Source: Clostridia bacterium (GTDB lineage: Bacteria; Bacillota; Clostridia; Oscillospirales; CAG-272). Taken from it: 41,512 nucleotides of DNA. The DNA is taken from the NCBI GenBank assembly GCA_017501245.1, contig JAFVXI010000002.1, positions 1 through 41,512 on the forward strand. Reading direction: 5' to 3'. Position 1 is the first letter of the stretch; every line of letters starts with the position of its first letter. A program made the translations under genes and the position numbers. A model generated the notes under the pieces. That model had not been told where the DNA came from. It made no database searches and worked only from the letters and a program-made list of their open reading frames with translations. This document shows positions 7,418 through 15,867 of the stretch, piece by piece.

Positions 7418-8857
7418 TCAGGCTTTCTGCGGGGGTCTTTCTGCGCTTGCTCCCGAGGCTGCACTCTCCTTCGCCTTTATCTCGCTCTCAAGCTTTGCGA
7501 GGCGGCGGAACGCCACCACCGTGATTATAGCAAGAAGCAGCGCCGACGAAGCCCAGGAAACGGGGTAGAGCAGAGCCAGACCCGAGAAGGTGTGGAAGGG
7601 CTCGAGAGGGAAAATTAAGAACACCCATACAGACCTCGTCACGCAGGTGCCGACAATGTTTAATATCAGCGGAGCCATAGAGTAGCCGAGGCCTCTGACC
7701 GTGCCGAGCACGGCGTTCATAGCGCCTTGGAGGAAGTAGGTTGCGAGCATTATGCCCGTCCATTCCGAGACGGCGGCGATAATGGTGTCGTAGCCGGGGG
7801 TCGACGCCTCAACGAAGATCGAGGCGATCTCCGCACGGAAGAAGCGGAGGGTGTGTGCGACGATAAGCATTATCGACATCGACTGTATCAGGGAGTAGTA
7901 GAACACCTTTTTGATCCTGTCGGGCTTCATAGCTCCGAGGTTCTGCCCCGACGCCGTCATGGCAGACTGACAGAATGAGCCTGCGATAACGTCGAGCATA
8001 CCGTCGATATTACCCGACACCGAATGCGCGGTGACATACTCGGGCGGGAAGGTATTGACGGCGGAGGTGGTTATCATATTCGTTATGGAAAAGCAGGTTG
8101 ACTGCAAGCCCGTCGGCACGCCGATGCGCAGTATGCGCAGAAGAAAGCGCCTGTCACATCTGAGCTTCTTGAACGAGAATGCGTAGCACTCGCCACGCCT
8201 CTTAGCAAGGATGGCTATTGCAGCCGCCGCAGAAAAATACTGCGAGATGACCGTCGCAAGCGCAACGCCGTCGACCGACATATGGAAGGCGATAACGAAG
8301 AAGACGTTTAATACGACGTTCATAATTCCTGCGACGGAGCCGATAACGAGCGGCGAGCGTGAGTCGCCGACTGCCCTGAGTATGGAGGCCGAAACGTTAT
8401 ATAACGAGGTCGCCAGGATGCCGGAATAGGTCATGCGCAGATAGAGTAAGGCTCCGTCCATAAAGGCGTCCTGCGTGCCGAGCAGATGGAGCAGGGGCTC
8501 CGCCGTGGTGTATGCCACGACGCTCATTATCACGCTGATGCCGACCGACATTATAAGCGAGGTATGCACGGCGCGTGAGGTCTCGTTTTCTCTTTTCGCA
8601 CCGTAGAGCTGGGCGACTATAACGCCCGCACCCGAGCCGAGGCCTGCCATAAAGTTGATGATCAGACCCGAGATGAAGGTGGTCGAGCCTATTGCGCCGA
8701 GGGCGTTCGGATCACCGGAGAACTGACCGACGACGATCTTATCCGCCGCATTGTAGAGCATCTGGAGTATGCCCGTCGCCATAATAGGCAGGGCAAACAG
8801 TATCAGCCGCCAGAAGAGCGGCCCCTCGGTAAAGGATATCCTTTGTTTAGCCTTCAT
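7418..8857 (-). CDS. MATE-family efflux transporter (2 of 4)
   Basis: A 479-residue, twelve-helix MATE protein. It has the same opening (FTEGPLFWRLILFALPIM) and the LYNAADKIVVGQFSGDPNAL motif, with ASGQNLGAMKPDRI in the second lobe. It is closest in appearance to the neighbouring copy at 5874 (both carry GSTTFISGLIINFM-like text), suggesting a local duplication. The ATG at 8857 has AGAGGTG upstream. It has its own promoter, and just upstream of the -35 is the operator-like element shared with the MFS/AraC intergenic region, so this copy is the one most likely under AraC-type control. The substrate is unknown. Confidence 0.93.
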   Translation of the reverse strand: MKAKQRISFTEGPLFWRLILFALPIMATGILQMLYNAADKIVVGQFSGDPNALGAIGSTTFISGLIINFMAGLGSGAGVIVAQLYGAKRENETSRAVHTSLIMSVGISVIMSVVAYTTAEPLLHLLGTQDAFMDGALLYLRMTYSGILATSLYNVSASILRAVGDSRSPLVIGSVAGIMNVVLNVFFVIAFHMSVDGVALATVISQYFSAAAAIAILAKRRGECYAFSFKKLRCDRRFLLRILRIGVPTGLQSTCFSITNMITTSAVNTFPPEYVTAHSVSGNIDGMLDVIAGSFCQSAMTASGQNLGAMKPDRIKKVFYYSLIQSMSIMLIVAHTLRFFRAEIASIFVEASTPGYDTIIAAVSEWTGIMLATYFLQGAMNAVLGTVRGLGYSMAPLILNIVGTCVTRSVWVFLIFPLEPFHTFSGLALLYPVSWASSALLLAIITVVAFRRLAKLESEIKAKESAASGASAERPPQKA

Positions 8858-8881
8858 AATTCACACCTCTGTGCTGATGCC

Positions 8882-8910
8882 ATTGTAGCATCAAGGCACG
8901 TGAAAGTAAA
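8882..8910 (-). promoter_or_regulatory. promoter of MATE gene 2
   Basis: On the minus strand TTTACT (8905-8910), a 17-base spacer and TACAAT (8882-8887). The -35 is poor and overlaps the shared operator-like element, the arrangement expected of an activator-dependent promoter. Confidence 0.65.
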
Positions 8911-8945
8911 TGGAAATAATATGTCGGTATGGAAAAAAACGAACA
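8906..8945 (-). promoter_or_regulatory. operator-like element, copy A
   Basis: About 40 bases here match 23881-23920 with only six or so differences, although the surrounding DNA is unrelated. On the minus strand it holds an exact direct repeat TTTCCAT with starts 19 bases apart (about two helical turns), as in bipartite AraC-family sites, and ends in TTTAC that forms the -35 of MATE gene 2. The regulator is inferred to be the AraC protein at 24020. Confidence 0.6.
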
Positions 8946-9084
8946 GTCGTGCGCACCACCTATGGGCGGGATGGGCTTATCTCTTTCCGCATCCACACGG
9001 CTTTGGAGCCTCGTACGGTGAGAGGAGCGAGCACGTCGTCGAAGGTCACTTGAGCCTCCGTCTTTGCCTGCGAGCCATCAGCCG

Positions 9085-10494
9085 TCATTCGGAGAGCACT
9101 TGTGCCTCATGGCTTACCGTCTCGCCAAGCCGTGAGACGCGCCTGTAAGCGGGCACTACCAAAAGCAGCATAAGCAGGCTCGTCAGCGCCCAGGAGATGG
9201 GGAAGCAGACGATCAGGGATTCAAGCTCGTGGGGTAAATTTGGGAACACGAGTGTCACCCAGATTATCCTCGTTAAGCAGATGCCGACGAGCGACACTAT
9301 CATTGGCAGGGCGGAGTAGCCGAGCCCGCGGAGGAAGCCCGATAGCACCTCTGAGATGCCGCAAAGCACGTAAAGGAAGATGATAAAGCCGACCCAGCGC
9401 ACCGCCGCAGCGACGACCTCGCCGTAAAGGGGGTCGGAGCCGTCGATAAAGAGCTTGACGATAGGCTCTCTCAGGATATAGCACAGCGTGCTGACCGAGA
9501 GACCGACTACGGAGACCTGAATAAGCGAATAAAACAGCGATTTCTTGACTCTTTTCGTTTTTCCCGCACCCCAGTTCTGCCCTGTGAAGGTCATGCCCGC
9601 CTGCATAAAGCAGTTCATACAGACGTAGACGAGACCGTCTATCGACGAGGCAACGGCGTTTGCCGAGATGACGGGGCGGGGGAAGGTGTTTACGCCGCCG
9701 ACAACGACCATATTTGCGACGTTATAAGCCGCAGACTGAAGCCCCGCGGGGATGCCGAGGGCGAGCATACGAAGGAGTATTCCGCGCTCGATGGTGAGCT
9801 TCTTTATATCCAAGGAGAAGCATTCTCCCTTAGCTCTCATCATCACGATGACGACGGCCGCAGCCGATGCGTACTGCGAGATTATCGTAGCGAGCGCAAC
9901 GCCGACTATCGATAGGTGAAAGAGAATGACGAAAAGGAGGTTTAAAGCCACGTTTAAAAGCCCCGAGAGCGAGAGGATATACAGCGGCGTCTTCGAGTCG
10001 CCGGTCGAGCGCAGGATGCTTGCGCCGAAGTTGTATACCGACGTTGCGGGGATTCCGAACGAGATCACGAGGACGTAGGCTGCCGCCTTATCAAGGAGGC
10101 TCGCCTCTGTGACGAGTAGGGAGAGGGCAGGGCGGTGGACGGCGAGGGCGATCAGCATAAACAAAACACCGCCGATAATCGACGTCAGCATCGCCGTGTG
10201 CGTCACCCTCGACACGTCTCTATGCCTGCCTGCGCCGTAGTGTTGAGCCACGATAACGCCCGCACCAGAGGAAACGCCGATCAGAAGGTTTATAAACAGG
10301 TTTGTCAATGCGCCCGTGCAGCCGACTGCCGCCAGCGCCTCGGGGTCGCCCGAGAACTGACCGACGACGATGTTGTCCGCCGAGTTGTAGAGTATCTGCA
10401 AGACGCTCGTCGCCAGAATCGGCAGAGCGAAGAATATCATTTTAAAGAAGAGCGAGCCCTCGGTGAAGCTCTTTTTTTCATTTAAGGCGGTCAT
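9085..10494 (-). CDS. MATE-family efflux transporter (3 of 4)
   Basis: A 469-residue MATE protein. The ATG at 10494 is chosen because it places FTEGSLFFKMIFFALPIL at the same distance from the N-terminus as in its neighbours; a TTG-initiated extension to 10551 is open but adds a non-conserved tail. It shows LYNSADNIVVGQFSGDPEAL and, in the second lobe, FTGQNWGAGKTKRV. It has an N in NSADNIV where copies 1 and 2 have K, and pairs with copy 4 on this and other features, so the cluster looks like two pairs. It follows copy 4 after 92 bases and may be co-transcribed with it. Confidence 0.92.
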   Translation of the reverse strand: MTALNEKKSFTEGSLFFKMIFFALPILATSVLQILYNSADNIVVGQFSGDPEALAAVGCTGALTNLFINLLIGVSSGAGVIVAQHYGAGRHRDVSRVTHTAMLTSIIGGVLFMLIALAVHRPALSLLVTEASLLDKAAAYVLVISFGIPATSVYNFGASILRSTGDSKTPLYILSLSGLLNVALNLLFVILFHLSIVGVALATIISQYASAAAVVIVMMRAKGECFSLDIKKLTIERGILLRMLALGIPAGLQSAAYNVANMVVVGGVNTFPRPVISANAVASSIDGLVYVCMNCFMQAGMTFTGQNWGAGKTKRVKKSLFYSLIQVSVVGLSVSTLCYILREPIVKLFIDGSDPLYGEVVAAAVRWVGFIIFLYVLCGISEVLSGFLRGLGYSALPMIVSLVGICLTRIIWVTLVFPNLPHELESLIVCFPISWALTSLLMLLLVVPAYRRVSRLGETVSHEAQVLSE

Positions 10495-10586
10495 ATGCCG
10501 GTCTGCCTTTCTCGCCTCGGCGGCGTTTTGAAAAAAGAGCCCAAGACACAACCCGTAAGGGGGCTGTGCCTTAAGCTCGATGGATC

Positions 10587-11996
10587 TTATTCAGCTTTTA
10601 TAAGCTCGGCCTGCGCCTCTCCCTCGGCAAAGAGCTTTTTCAAGCGCCTCGCCTCGAAGAGGATCAGAACGACGTTGCATAAGACGGTCGCAATCCACGT
10701 GATGGGGTAGGAGACGTTCAGCCAGGCGATGCTCTCGGGATTCATAGGGAAGAAAACGAATATCCACACGATCCTGACGATAAGCACGCAGGAGACGGCG
10801 GTTATCATCGGGCCGGTCGAGTTTCCGACACCTCTGAGGAAGCCTGCGAGAACGCTCATAACTCCGCAAAGGAAGTACCAGTTCAGTATAGAGTTCATAA
10901 CGACTATCGCCTGCTCGATGACCTTAGCTCGGTTGACTACGTCGCTTCCGACGAAAAGCGAGGCGATAGGCTCGGCAAACAGCAGCTCAAGCTGCGCAAC
11001 GCCGATGCCAACGATAAGCACCTGGATGGTGGAATACCACAACACCTTCCAGACTCTTTCCTTCTTCATCGCTCCGTAGTTCTGTCCCGCAAAGGTCATG
11101 ACCGAGGAGGTGAAGCTGTTCATACAGGTGTAGGTTATGCCGTCTAGGTTCGAGGCGATGGTGTTGCCCGAGATGGTCTCGACGGGGAAGGTCGAAACGG
11201 CTGAGGTGAGCAGCATATTAGAAAGCGAGAAGATAGAGGACTGAATGCTTGCGGGCACGCCGCAAACGAGTATGCGTGAGAGCATACCTCTGTCGAGCAT
11301 CAGTTTTTTTGGGGAATATCTCGTGGAGTCGTCGCTCTGTCTCATCATAAGGAAGATGACGGCTGCGGCAGACGCATACTGCGAGGTCACCGTAGCGAGC
11401 GCAACGCCTGCGACGGACATATGGAAAACGATGACGAAAACGAGGTTTAACAGTACGTTAAGCAGGCCGGAGAGCGCAAGGATAACGAGCGGCGTTTTCG
11501 AGTCGCCGAGCGAGCGCACTATCGAAGAGCCGAAGTTGTAGACCGACATAGCGGGGTAGCCTGCCGCAATTATAAGCATATAGAGCGTGGACTTGTCGAG
11601 CAGCTCGGGCTTAACGATCAAGGAAAGCACGGGGCGCAGGACGACCAGCCCCACGACGAAAAGTCCGACACCGACGATAAAGGACAGCGTCATCGCCGTA
11701 TGTATACATCTTGACAGCTCACGCTTCTGCCCCGCTCCGAAGAGCTGAGCGACCACGACGCCCGCACCTGCCGAAAGGCCTATAAAAAGGTTTACCATAA
11801 AGGCGTTGGTGCTGGAGGTCTGACCGACCGCCGCAAGCGCCTGCTCGTCGCCCGAGAACTGACCGACGACGACGTTATCCGCCATGTTATATAAAACCTG
11901 CAAAAGGCCGGTCAATATGATCGGCAAAGTAAAGGCAAACAGCCTCCAGAATATCGGGCCCTCGGTAAAGTTGGGTCTTCCTTTTCTAACAACCAT
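10587..11996 (-). CDS. MATE-family efflux transporter (4 of 4)
   Basis: A 469-residue MATE protein beginning MVVRKGRPNFTEGPIFWRLF. The start at 11996 is supported by GAGGT six bases upstream; the frame is open for 23 further codons without a ribosome binding site. It carries LYNMADNVVVGQFSGDEQAL in the first lobe and FAGQNYGAMKKERV in the second. As the first gene of the minus-strand series it has a strong TTGACA/TATAAT promoter whose spacer contains a run of eight C (plus strand). The substrate is unknown. Confidence 0.93.
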   Translation of the reverse strand: MVVRKGRPNFTEGPIFWRLFAFTLPIILTGLLQVLYNMADNVVVGQFSGDEQALAAVGQTSSTNAFMVNLFIGLSAGAGVVVAQLFGAGQKRELSRCIHTAMTLSFIVGVGLFVVGLVVLRPVLSLIVKPELLDKSTLYMLIIAAGYPAMSVYNFGSSIVRSLGDSKTPLVILALSGLLNVLLNLVFVIVFHMSVAGVALATVTSQYASAAAVIFLMMRQSDDSTRYSPKKLMLDRGMLSRILVCGVPASIQSSIFSLSNMLLTSAVSTFPVETISGNTIASNLDGITYTCMNSFTSSVMTFAGQNYGAMKKERVWKVLWYSTIQVLIVGIGVAQLELLFAEPIASLFVGSDVVNRAKVIEQAIVVMNSILNWYFLCGVMSVLAGFLRGVGNSTGPMITAVSCVLIVRIVWIFVFFPMNPESIAWLNVSYPITWIATVLCNVVLILFEARRLKKLFAEGEAQAELIKAE

Positions 11997-12128
11997 TGTC
12001 TGAACCTCAAAAAATCGGGGCGGGATGGGGAAGAGTGGCGTGGATATGCGCCCGATCTCCCTCAAAAAGGATCGAGCCAGCAGCGCTGTCGGAGTGCGAT
12101 AGCGAGGCGTCGGATCCTCGTCGGATGG

Positions 12129-12182
12129 CAGGGCTTTCAGCCCTGTCTAATCATTATAGCCCCACCCCCCCCGATTTGTCAA
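12129..12182 (-). promoter_or_regulatory. promoter and leader hairpin of MATE gene 4
   Basis: On the minus strand TTGACA (12177-12182), an 18-base spacer and TATAAT (12153-12158). The spacer is almost pure G on that strand: the plus strand reads C4, A, then C8. A 7-bp hairpin CAGGGCT/AGCCCTG with a 3-nt loop lies at 12129-12145, at the start of the transcript. Loss of one base in the C run would give the ideal 17-base spacer. Confidence 0.75.
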
Positions 12183-12225
12183 GTAAAAAAGGCAATAAAT
12201 ATTTAGGATAACGAGAGAAGTGTGT

Positions 12226-12275
12226 ACACGGCAGAGCCGTGATGAGATATAGAGGCGGCTGAGGCTGATGAGAGG
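12226..12275. repeat. short hairpin array, GATGAGATA linker
   Basis: CACGGC/GCCGTG with an AGA loop is followed by GATGAGATATA and a second GGC-rich unit ending GATGAGAGG. The same stem and linker recur at 41203-41221 at the other end of the window. Confidence 0.5.
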
Positions 12276-12304
12276 TTGACAAGTCGATTAGAATAGGATA
12301 TAAT
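12276..12304 (+). promoter_or_regulatory. promoter of the dus operon
   Basis: Perfect TTGACA (12276-12281), 17-base spacer and TATAAT (12299-12304), about 33 bases before the dus start codon. Confidence 0.85.
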
Positions 12305-12337
12305 GGGGTAGTAAAAAGTAAGAAGGGAGGGCGGAGG

Positions 12338-13327
12338 ATGAGCCTTAGGATAGCGGGCGAGAGCCTTGAGTACGGGCTGATGCTGGCGCCGATGGCAGGC
12401 TTTTCGGACAGGGCGATGCGTGTCGTTTGTCACGAGGCGGGCGCAGAGCTTTCGGTCACGGAGATGGTCAGCGCAAAGGCTACCGTATACGGCGACAAAA
12501 AGACCGCACTACTCTCGAGGATATATCCCGACGAGGGCAGGGTCGCGCTCCAGATCTTCGGCAGCGAGCCCGAGGTTATGGCAAGGGCGGCAGAGATCCT
12601 ATCGCAGCCTATGGGCGAGGGTGCCGGGCGCCCCTTTATGATCGATATAAATATGGGCTGCCCCGTCAAAAAGATCTTCTCAAACGGCGAGGGCTCAGCT
12701 CTGATGAAGGATCCCGAGCTTATATACAGGATCACAGCCGCCGTTGTAGGCGCAACACCCCTACCCGTGTCGGTTAAGCTGCGCGCAGGAGTAGATAAAA
12801 GGCATATCAACGCCACCGAGTGCGCCCTCGCCGCCGAAAGTGCGGGTGCAAGCATGATAACTATTCACGGCAGAACGAGGGAGGATATGTATTCGGGCAC
12901 GGTTGACCGTGAAATTATCAAAGATGTCAAGTCTTGTTTACATATACCCGTCATAGCAAACGGAGATATAGCCTCAGGTGCCGACGCTCTCGAGATGCTA
13001 AGCTATACGGGGGCTGACGGAATTGCGATAGGCAGAGGCGCCGTTGGCAATCCCTTTATCTTCTCCGAGGTGAGGGCGGCACTCATGGGCGAGAGCTATA
13101 CTGCGCCAACGCTCGAGGAGCGTATAGTGTGCGCCTTAAGACAGCTTAAGCTCGCCTCGCTTGACAAGGGCGAGGCTATCGCCGTCCCCGAGGCGAGAAA
13201 GCAGATCGCCTCCTACCTCAAGGGCTTCAGAGGGGCGGCGGAGCTGCGTGCGAGGATAAACCTGATGCGCAGCTATTCCGAGGTTGAGGCTATTCTTATG
13301 GAGGCGCTAAGCGCTGATGATGAGTAG
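12338..13327 (+). CDS. dus: tRNA-dihydrouridine synthase (DusB-type)
   Basis: Flavin-dependent reduction of uridine to dihydrouridine in tRNA. The 329-residue protein shows the FMN-binding TIM barrel in order: APMAGFSDRAMR (about 17-28), QIFGSEP, DINMGCPVKKIFSNGEGSALM with the catalytic cysteine near residue 108, VKLRAGVD, TIHGRTREDMYSG, IPVIANGDI and ADGIAIGRGAVGNPFIF. The C-terminal helical tRNA-binding region ends at full family length. GGAGG lies just upstream of the ATG. It is the first gene after a strong promoter; the flavin-reductase-like gene follows after about 145 bases. Confidence 0.95.
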   Translation: MSLRIAGESLEYGLMLAPMAGFSDRAMRVVCHEAGAELSVTEMVSAKATVYGDKKTALLSRIYPDEGRVALQIFGSEPEVMARAAEILSQPMGEGAGRPFMIDINMGCPVKKIFSNGEGSALMKDPELIYRITAAVVGATPLPVSVKLRAGVDKRHINATECALAAESAGASMITIHGRTREDMYSGTVDREIIKDVKSCLHIPVIANGDIASGADALEMLSYTGADGIAIGRGAVGNPFIFSEVRAALMGESYTAPTLEERIVCALRQLKLASLDKGEAIAVPEARKQIASYLKGFRGAAELRARINLMRSYSEVEAILMEALSADDE

Positions 13328-13472
13328 CGACCGGCTCGCAGGTCCGTAGCGAGGGCTTTCCGGTGGGGGACAGACCTTCGTAATTTATATCCTATCGCTA
13401 GATATCGTGAGCGGTGAGGACGGTAGAAAAATGAAAAAAAACCGCCGAGATGCGGTAGCTTTGGAGATAATA

Positions 13473-14243
13473 ATGGCAAGAAAAGAGCTTAAGCCGGGTG
13501 CGCTCGTTGCGCCCGTTCCGCCCGCCATCGTCACGGTTGGCGACAGCGAAAAATACAATATGCTTACCGTCGCCTGGTGCGGAATTCTGGCGACGCATCC
13601 CGCACGCACCTACGTTTCGGTCAGACCCTCGAGATTTTCGCATCCGATGCTGATGCGCTCAAAGGAGTTCGTCATCAATCTCCCGAGGGCGTCTATGGCA
13701 AGGGAGGTCGACTATATAGGCATCTACACAGGCGCAAAGGTCGATAAGTTTGAGCGGACGGGGCTGCACCCGATCCCCTCCACGGTCGTTTCGGTGCCAT
13801 CGGTTCTTGAGTGCCCCGTAGCTATCGAATGCCGTGTCGTTGAGGTCATCCCGATGGGAACTCACGACGTCTTTATCGCCGATATAGTCGGCGTCAGCTG
13901 CGACGAGGCTATAATGGATGAAAAGGGTAGGATGTGCTTTGACCGAGCCGATCTGCTTGCTTATGCACACGGGGAATACTACGCCCTTGGCGAGAGGCTC
14001 GGCGAGTTTGGCTTCTCGACAAAAAAATCCACCCCCAAATCCGGCAAGCCCACGGCAAAGGGAGGCAAAAAAGAAAGCGCCTCTACCGTGGTGAGCGGTG
14101 CTGCTAAAGCGCCGAAGAGTGAAAAGGTTAAGGGAGATAGCAGAGGAGGCAAGAGCCACCCCGTGTCGGAAAATGAGGACAAAGAGGGCGAAAAAAGGCC
14201 CTTCTATCTCGATGCTCCCGGCTATAAAAGGAGGAGAAAATGA
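13473..14243 (+). CDS. flavin reductase-like FMN-binding protein with a basic tail
   Basis: A 256-residue protein. Residues 1-180 look like the flavin-reductase-like split-barrel family (flavoredoxin type): TVGDSEKYNMLTVAWCGILA, then YVSVRPSRFSHPMLMRSKEFVINLPRA and HDVFIADIVGVSCDE. The ATG at 13473 has GGAG seven bases upstream; the open frame extends to 13407 without support. The last 75 residues are low-complexity and rich in Lys, Ser and Gly, ending FYLDAPGYKRRRK; this is not part of the family core and resembles a disordered nucleic-acid-binding tail. The stop overlaps the start of the HTH gene by four bases (ATGA), indicating translational coupling. The substrate is unknown. Confidence 0.85.
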   Translation: MARKELKPGALVAPVPPAIVTVGDSEKYNMLTVAWCGILATHPARTYVSVRPSRFSHPMLMRSKEFVINLPRASMAREVDYIGIYTGAKVDKFERTGLHPIPSTVVSVPSVLECPVAIECRVVEVIPMGTHDVFIADIVGVSCDEAIMDEKGRMCFDRADLLAYAHGEYYALGERLGEFGFSTKKSTPKSGKPTAKGGKKESASTVVSGAAKAPKSEKVKGDSRGGKSHPVSENEDKEGEKRPFYLDAPGYKRRRK

Positions 14244-14662
14244 CTAAAAACGAAAACACCGAGGCAGTCCGTGCAAGGATCCTCGCCTTGATCGAATCCG
14301 AATACGAGTCCGACGCCGCCTTCGAGCGTGCGATAGGCCTCCCCGACAAAACCGTAAACAACTGGCGCAGGGCAAGGAGCGCCTCCTTTATGAGGATGCT
14401 GCCGAGGCTCGGCGAGGCTTTTCGTGTGAGCCTCAGCCAGCTGATGGACGTTCCGCTCTCGGAGGATAACCGTGACCTCTCCGATGACGAGATACATCTT
14501 TTACGCCTCTATCGCAGAACACGCCCGATGCCCACGGCTATGCGTAAGGCGCTCGCCGAAACGCTTGAATCCACCGTAAAGCTCTATCTCGACGCCTACG
14601 TAGAGATAAAGAAGGAGGAAAAGAAGCCGAGAGTCGGCAGAAAGGCACCGGGTCGCCAATAA
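14240..14662 (+). CDS. HTH (XRE-like) DNA-binding protein
   Basis: A 140-residue protein with an N-terminal helix-turn-helix at about residues 8-65: the segment DAAFERAIGLPDKTVNNWRR reads as scaffold plus recognition helix, and FRVSLSQLMD is the typical closing helix of Cro/C1-type domains. Residues 72-120 are predicted helical and the C-terminus is basic. It overlaps the flavin-reductase-like gene by ATGA and is followed by a terminator, so it closes the dus operon. Its targets are unknown; the fixed linkage to the flavoprotein suggests a joint role or autoregulation. Confidence 0.8.
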   Translation: MTKNENTEAVRARILALIESEYESDAAFERAIGLPDKTVNNWRRARSASFMRMLPRLGEAFRVSLSQLMDVPLSEDNRDLSDDEIHLLRLYRRTRPMPTAMRKALAETLESTVKLYLDAYVEIKKEEKKPRVGRKAPGRQ

Positions 14663-14728
14663 GCTTGGCTCTGCCGTCAGCCCCCACTGCCGTGCGGGGC
14701 GTGATCGACCTTAGCAGTATATAGAATA

Positions 14729-14773
14729 AGAGAGGACGCCCCCGGTTATATGCCGATACGCCCTCTCTTTTTT
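14729..14773 (+). terminator. terminator of the dus operon
   Basis: Stem AGAGAGGACG/CGCCCTCTCT with one A-C mismatch, ending in a T-rich tract of about seven. Confidence 0.85.
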
Positions 14774-14861
14774 TGCTAAAAAAGCAGAAATATGTAAATT
14801 ATAGTTGTCTTATTTTGCGCCGCTTAGCATATTTGGTGAGATATGCTTGCCGCTTTTGTCA

Positions 14862-14913
14862 TCGACCGTGATAGACGAAACGCTCGCAGCTCCTCGACGT
14901 CGACCGTGATAGA
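14862..14913. repeat. 14-bp direct repeat in intergenic DNA
   Basis: TCGACCGTGATAGA occurs at 14862-14875 and again at 14900-14913, 38 bases apart, between the dus terminator and the end of the DeoR gene. No gene is visible in 14774-14962. Confidence 0.6.
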
Positions 14914-14962
14914 TGCGGTTCTCAAAAGCGCTCTCCGTCCGCCCCTTTCTGGCCTGACGTAA

Positions 14963-15712
14963 TTACTCCGTGTCGCTCTCGATGATCCTTGCCTTAGTCT
15001 TAAGGGTGGGGAAGGGCTGATCGAAAACGGCGTAGTCTATTTCATCAAGCGTGGCGAGCCTATGGAGGCACACCGAGCCAAACTTCGCGCCATCGCAGAG
15101 AAAGACGCTCTTTTTCGCCTTGGCTATCATCAGCTTGCGCAGATGGTTTTCCTCCTCCGTGGGGTCGGTGATAAGTCCATCCTCGGATAGCCCCCTCGAG
15201 GAGAAGAAGAGCAGGTCGGGCGTGAGAGAGGCTATCGCACTCTCGGTGATAGAGCCCCCCAGCGCAACCGAGCCGCCTATCGACGAGCCGCCTAAGCAAT
15301 ATGCGTTAAGCCCGTGGTTGATGGCGCTCATCGCCGTTGCCATATTATTTGTAAAGACTGTAACGTCCTTTATCCTCGCTAAGTGCGGCACGAGGTAGCT
15401 CGAGGTGCTTGAGGCGTCCAGCATAACCGACATTCCCTCCTTGACGAGTGCTGCCGCACGCCTTGCTATTATTCTTTTTGCGCCGACGCTCTCCTGCATT
15501 CTGTTGGGCAGGCTGGGTGCCCTTCCGAGCATATGGGGCAGGGTGGCTCCGCCGTGCGTCCTCTTTACGTAGCCCATCTGCTCAAGCCGCCCAAGGTCAC
15601 GGCGGATGCTCGAGGGCGAGATGTAGGTCAGCTCGGCGAGCCTCGCGACGCTGAGCGAGCCCTCTCTGCCAAGCAGCTCTATAATCTCGTTTTGCCTCTC
15701 TGTTATGCTCAT
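14963..15712 (-). CDS. DeoR-family transcriptional regulator
   Basis: A 249-residue protein with the DeoR layout: N-terminal winged HTH (about 1-58; MSITERQNEIIELL, then SVARLAELTYISPSSIRRDL and a wing ending KRTHGGA), followed by the DeoRC sugar-phosphate sensor domain (DASSTSSYLVPHL, TVFTNNMATAMSAINH, LCDGAKFG). The ATG at 15712 is preferred because DeoR proteins begin this close to the HTH; upstream in-frame starts lack a well-placed ribosome site. It is divergent from the aldolase operon, and an effector such as a sugar phosphate from that pathway is likely. The 155-base intergenic region would hold its operator. Confidence 0.92.
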   Translation of the reverse strand: MSITERQNEIIELLGREGSLSVARLAELTYISPSSIRRDLGRLEQMGYVKRTHGGATLPHMLGRAPSLPNRMQESVGAKRIIARRAAALVKEGMSVMLDASSTSSYLVPHLARIKDVTVFTNNMATAMSAINHGLNAYCLGGSSIGGSVALGGSITESAIASLTPDLLFFSSRGLSEDGLITDPTEEENHLRKLMIAKAKKSVFLCDGAKFGSVCLHRLATLDEIDYAVFDQPFPTLKTKARIIESDTE

Positions 15713-15803
15713 ATGAACGCCCATCCTTTCGCTATCTTGCGCAAATATGCTCACTTTCCAAATGTAACGCCACAACTTGCGCAGAAAATGATCATCTTAT
15801 ATA

Positions 15804-15832
15804 ATTGTAGCATAGAGATATAAATAAGTCAA
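15804..15832 (-). promoter_or_regulatory. promoter of the DeoR gene
   Basis: On the minus strand TTGACT (15827-15832), a 17-base spacer and TACAAT (15804-15809). A TATAAT on the plus strand at 15840-15845 is the likely -10 of the divergent aldolase operon, though its -35 is poor. The two promoters lie back to back, so one operator could govern both. Confidence 0.7.
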
Positions 15833-15867
15833 TAAGAGATATAATTTAGTCCATAGCGGAGGTGGAT

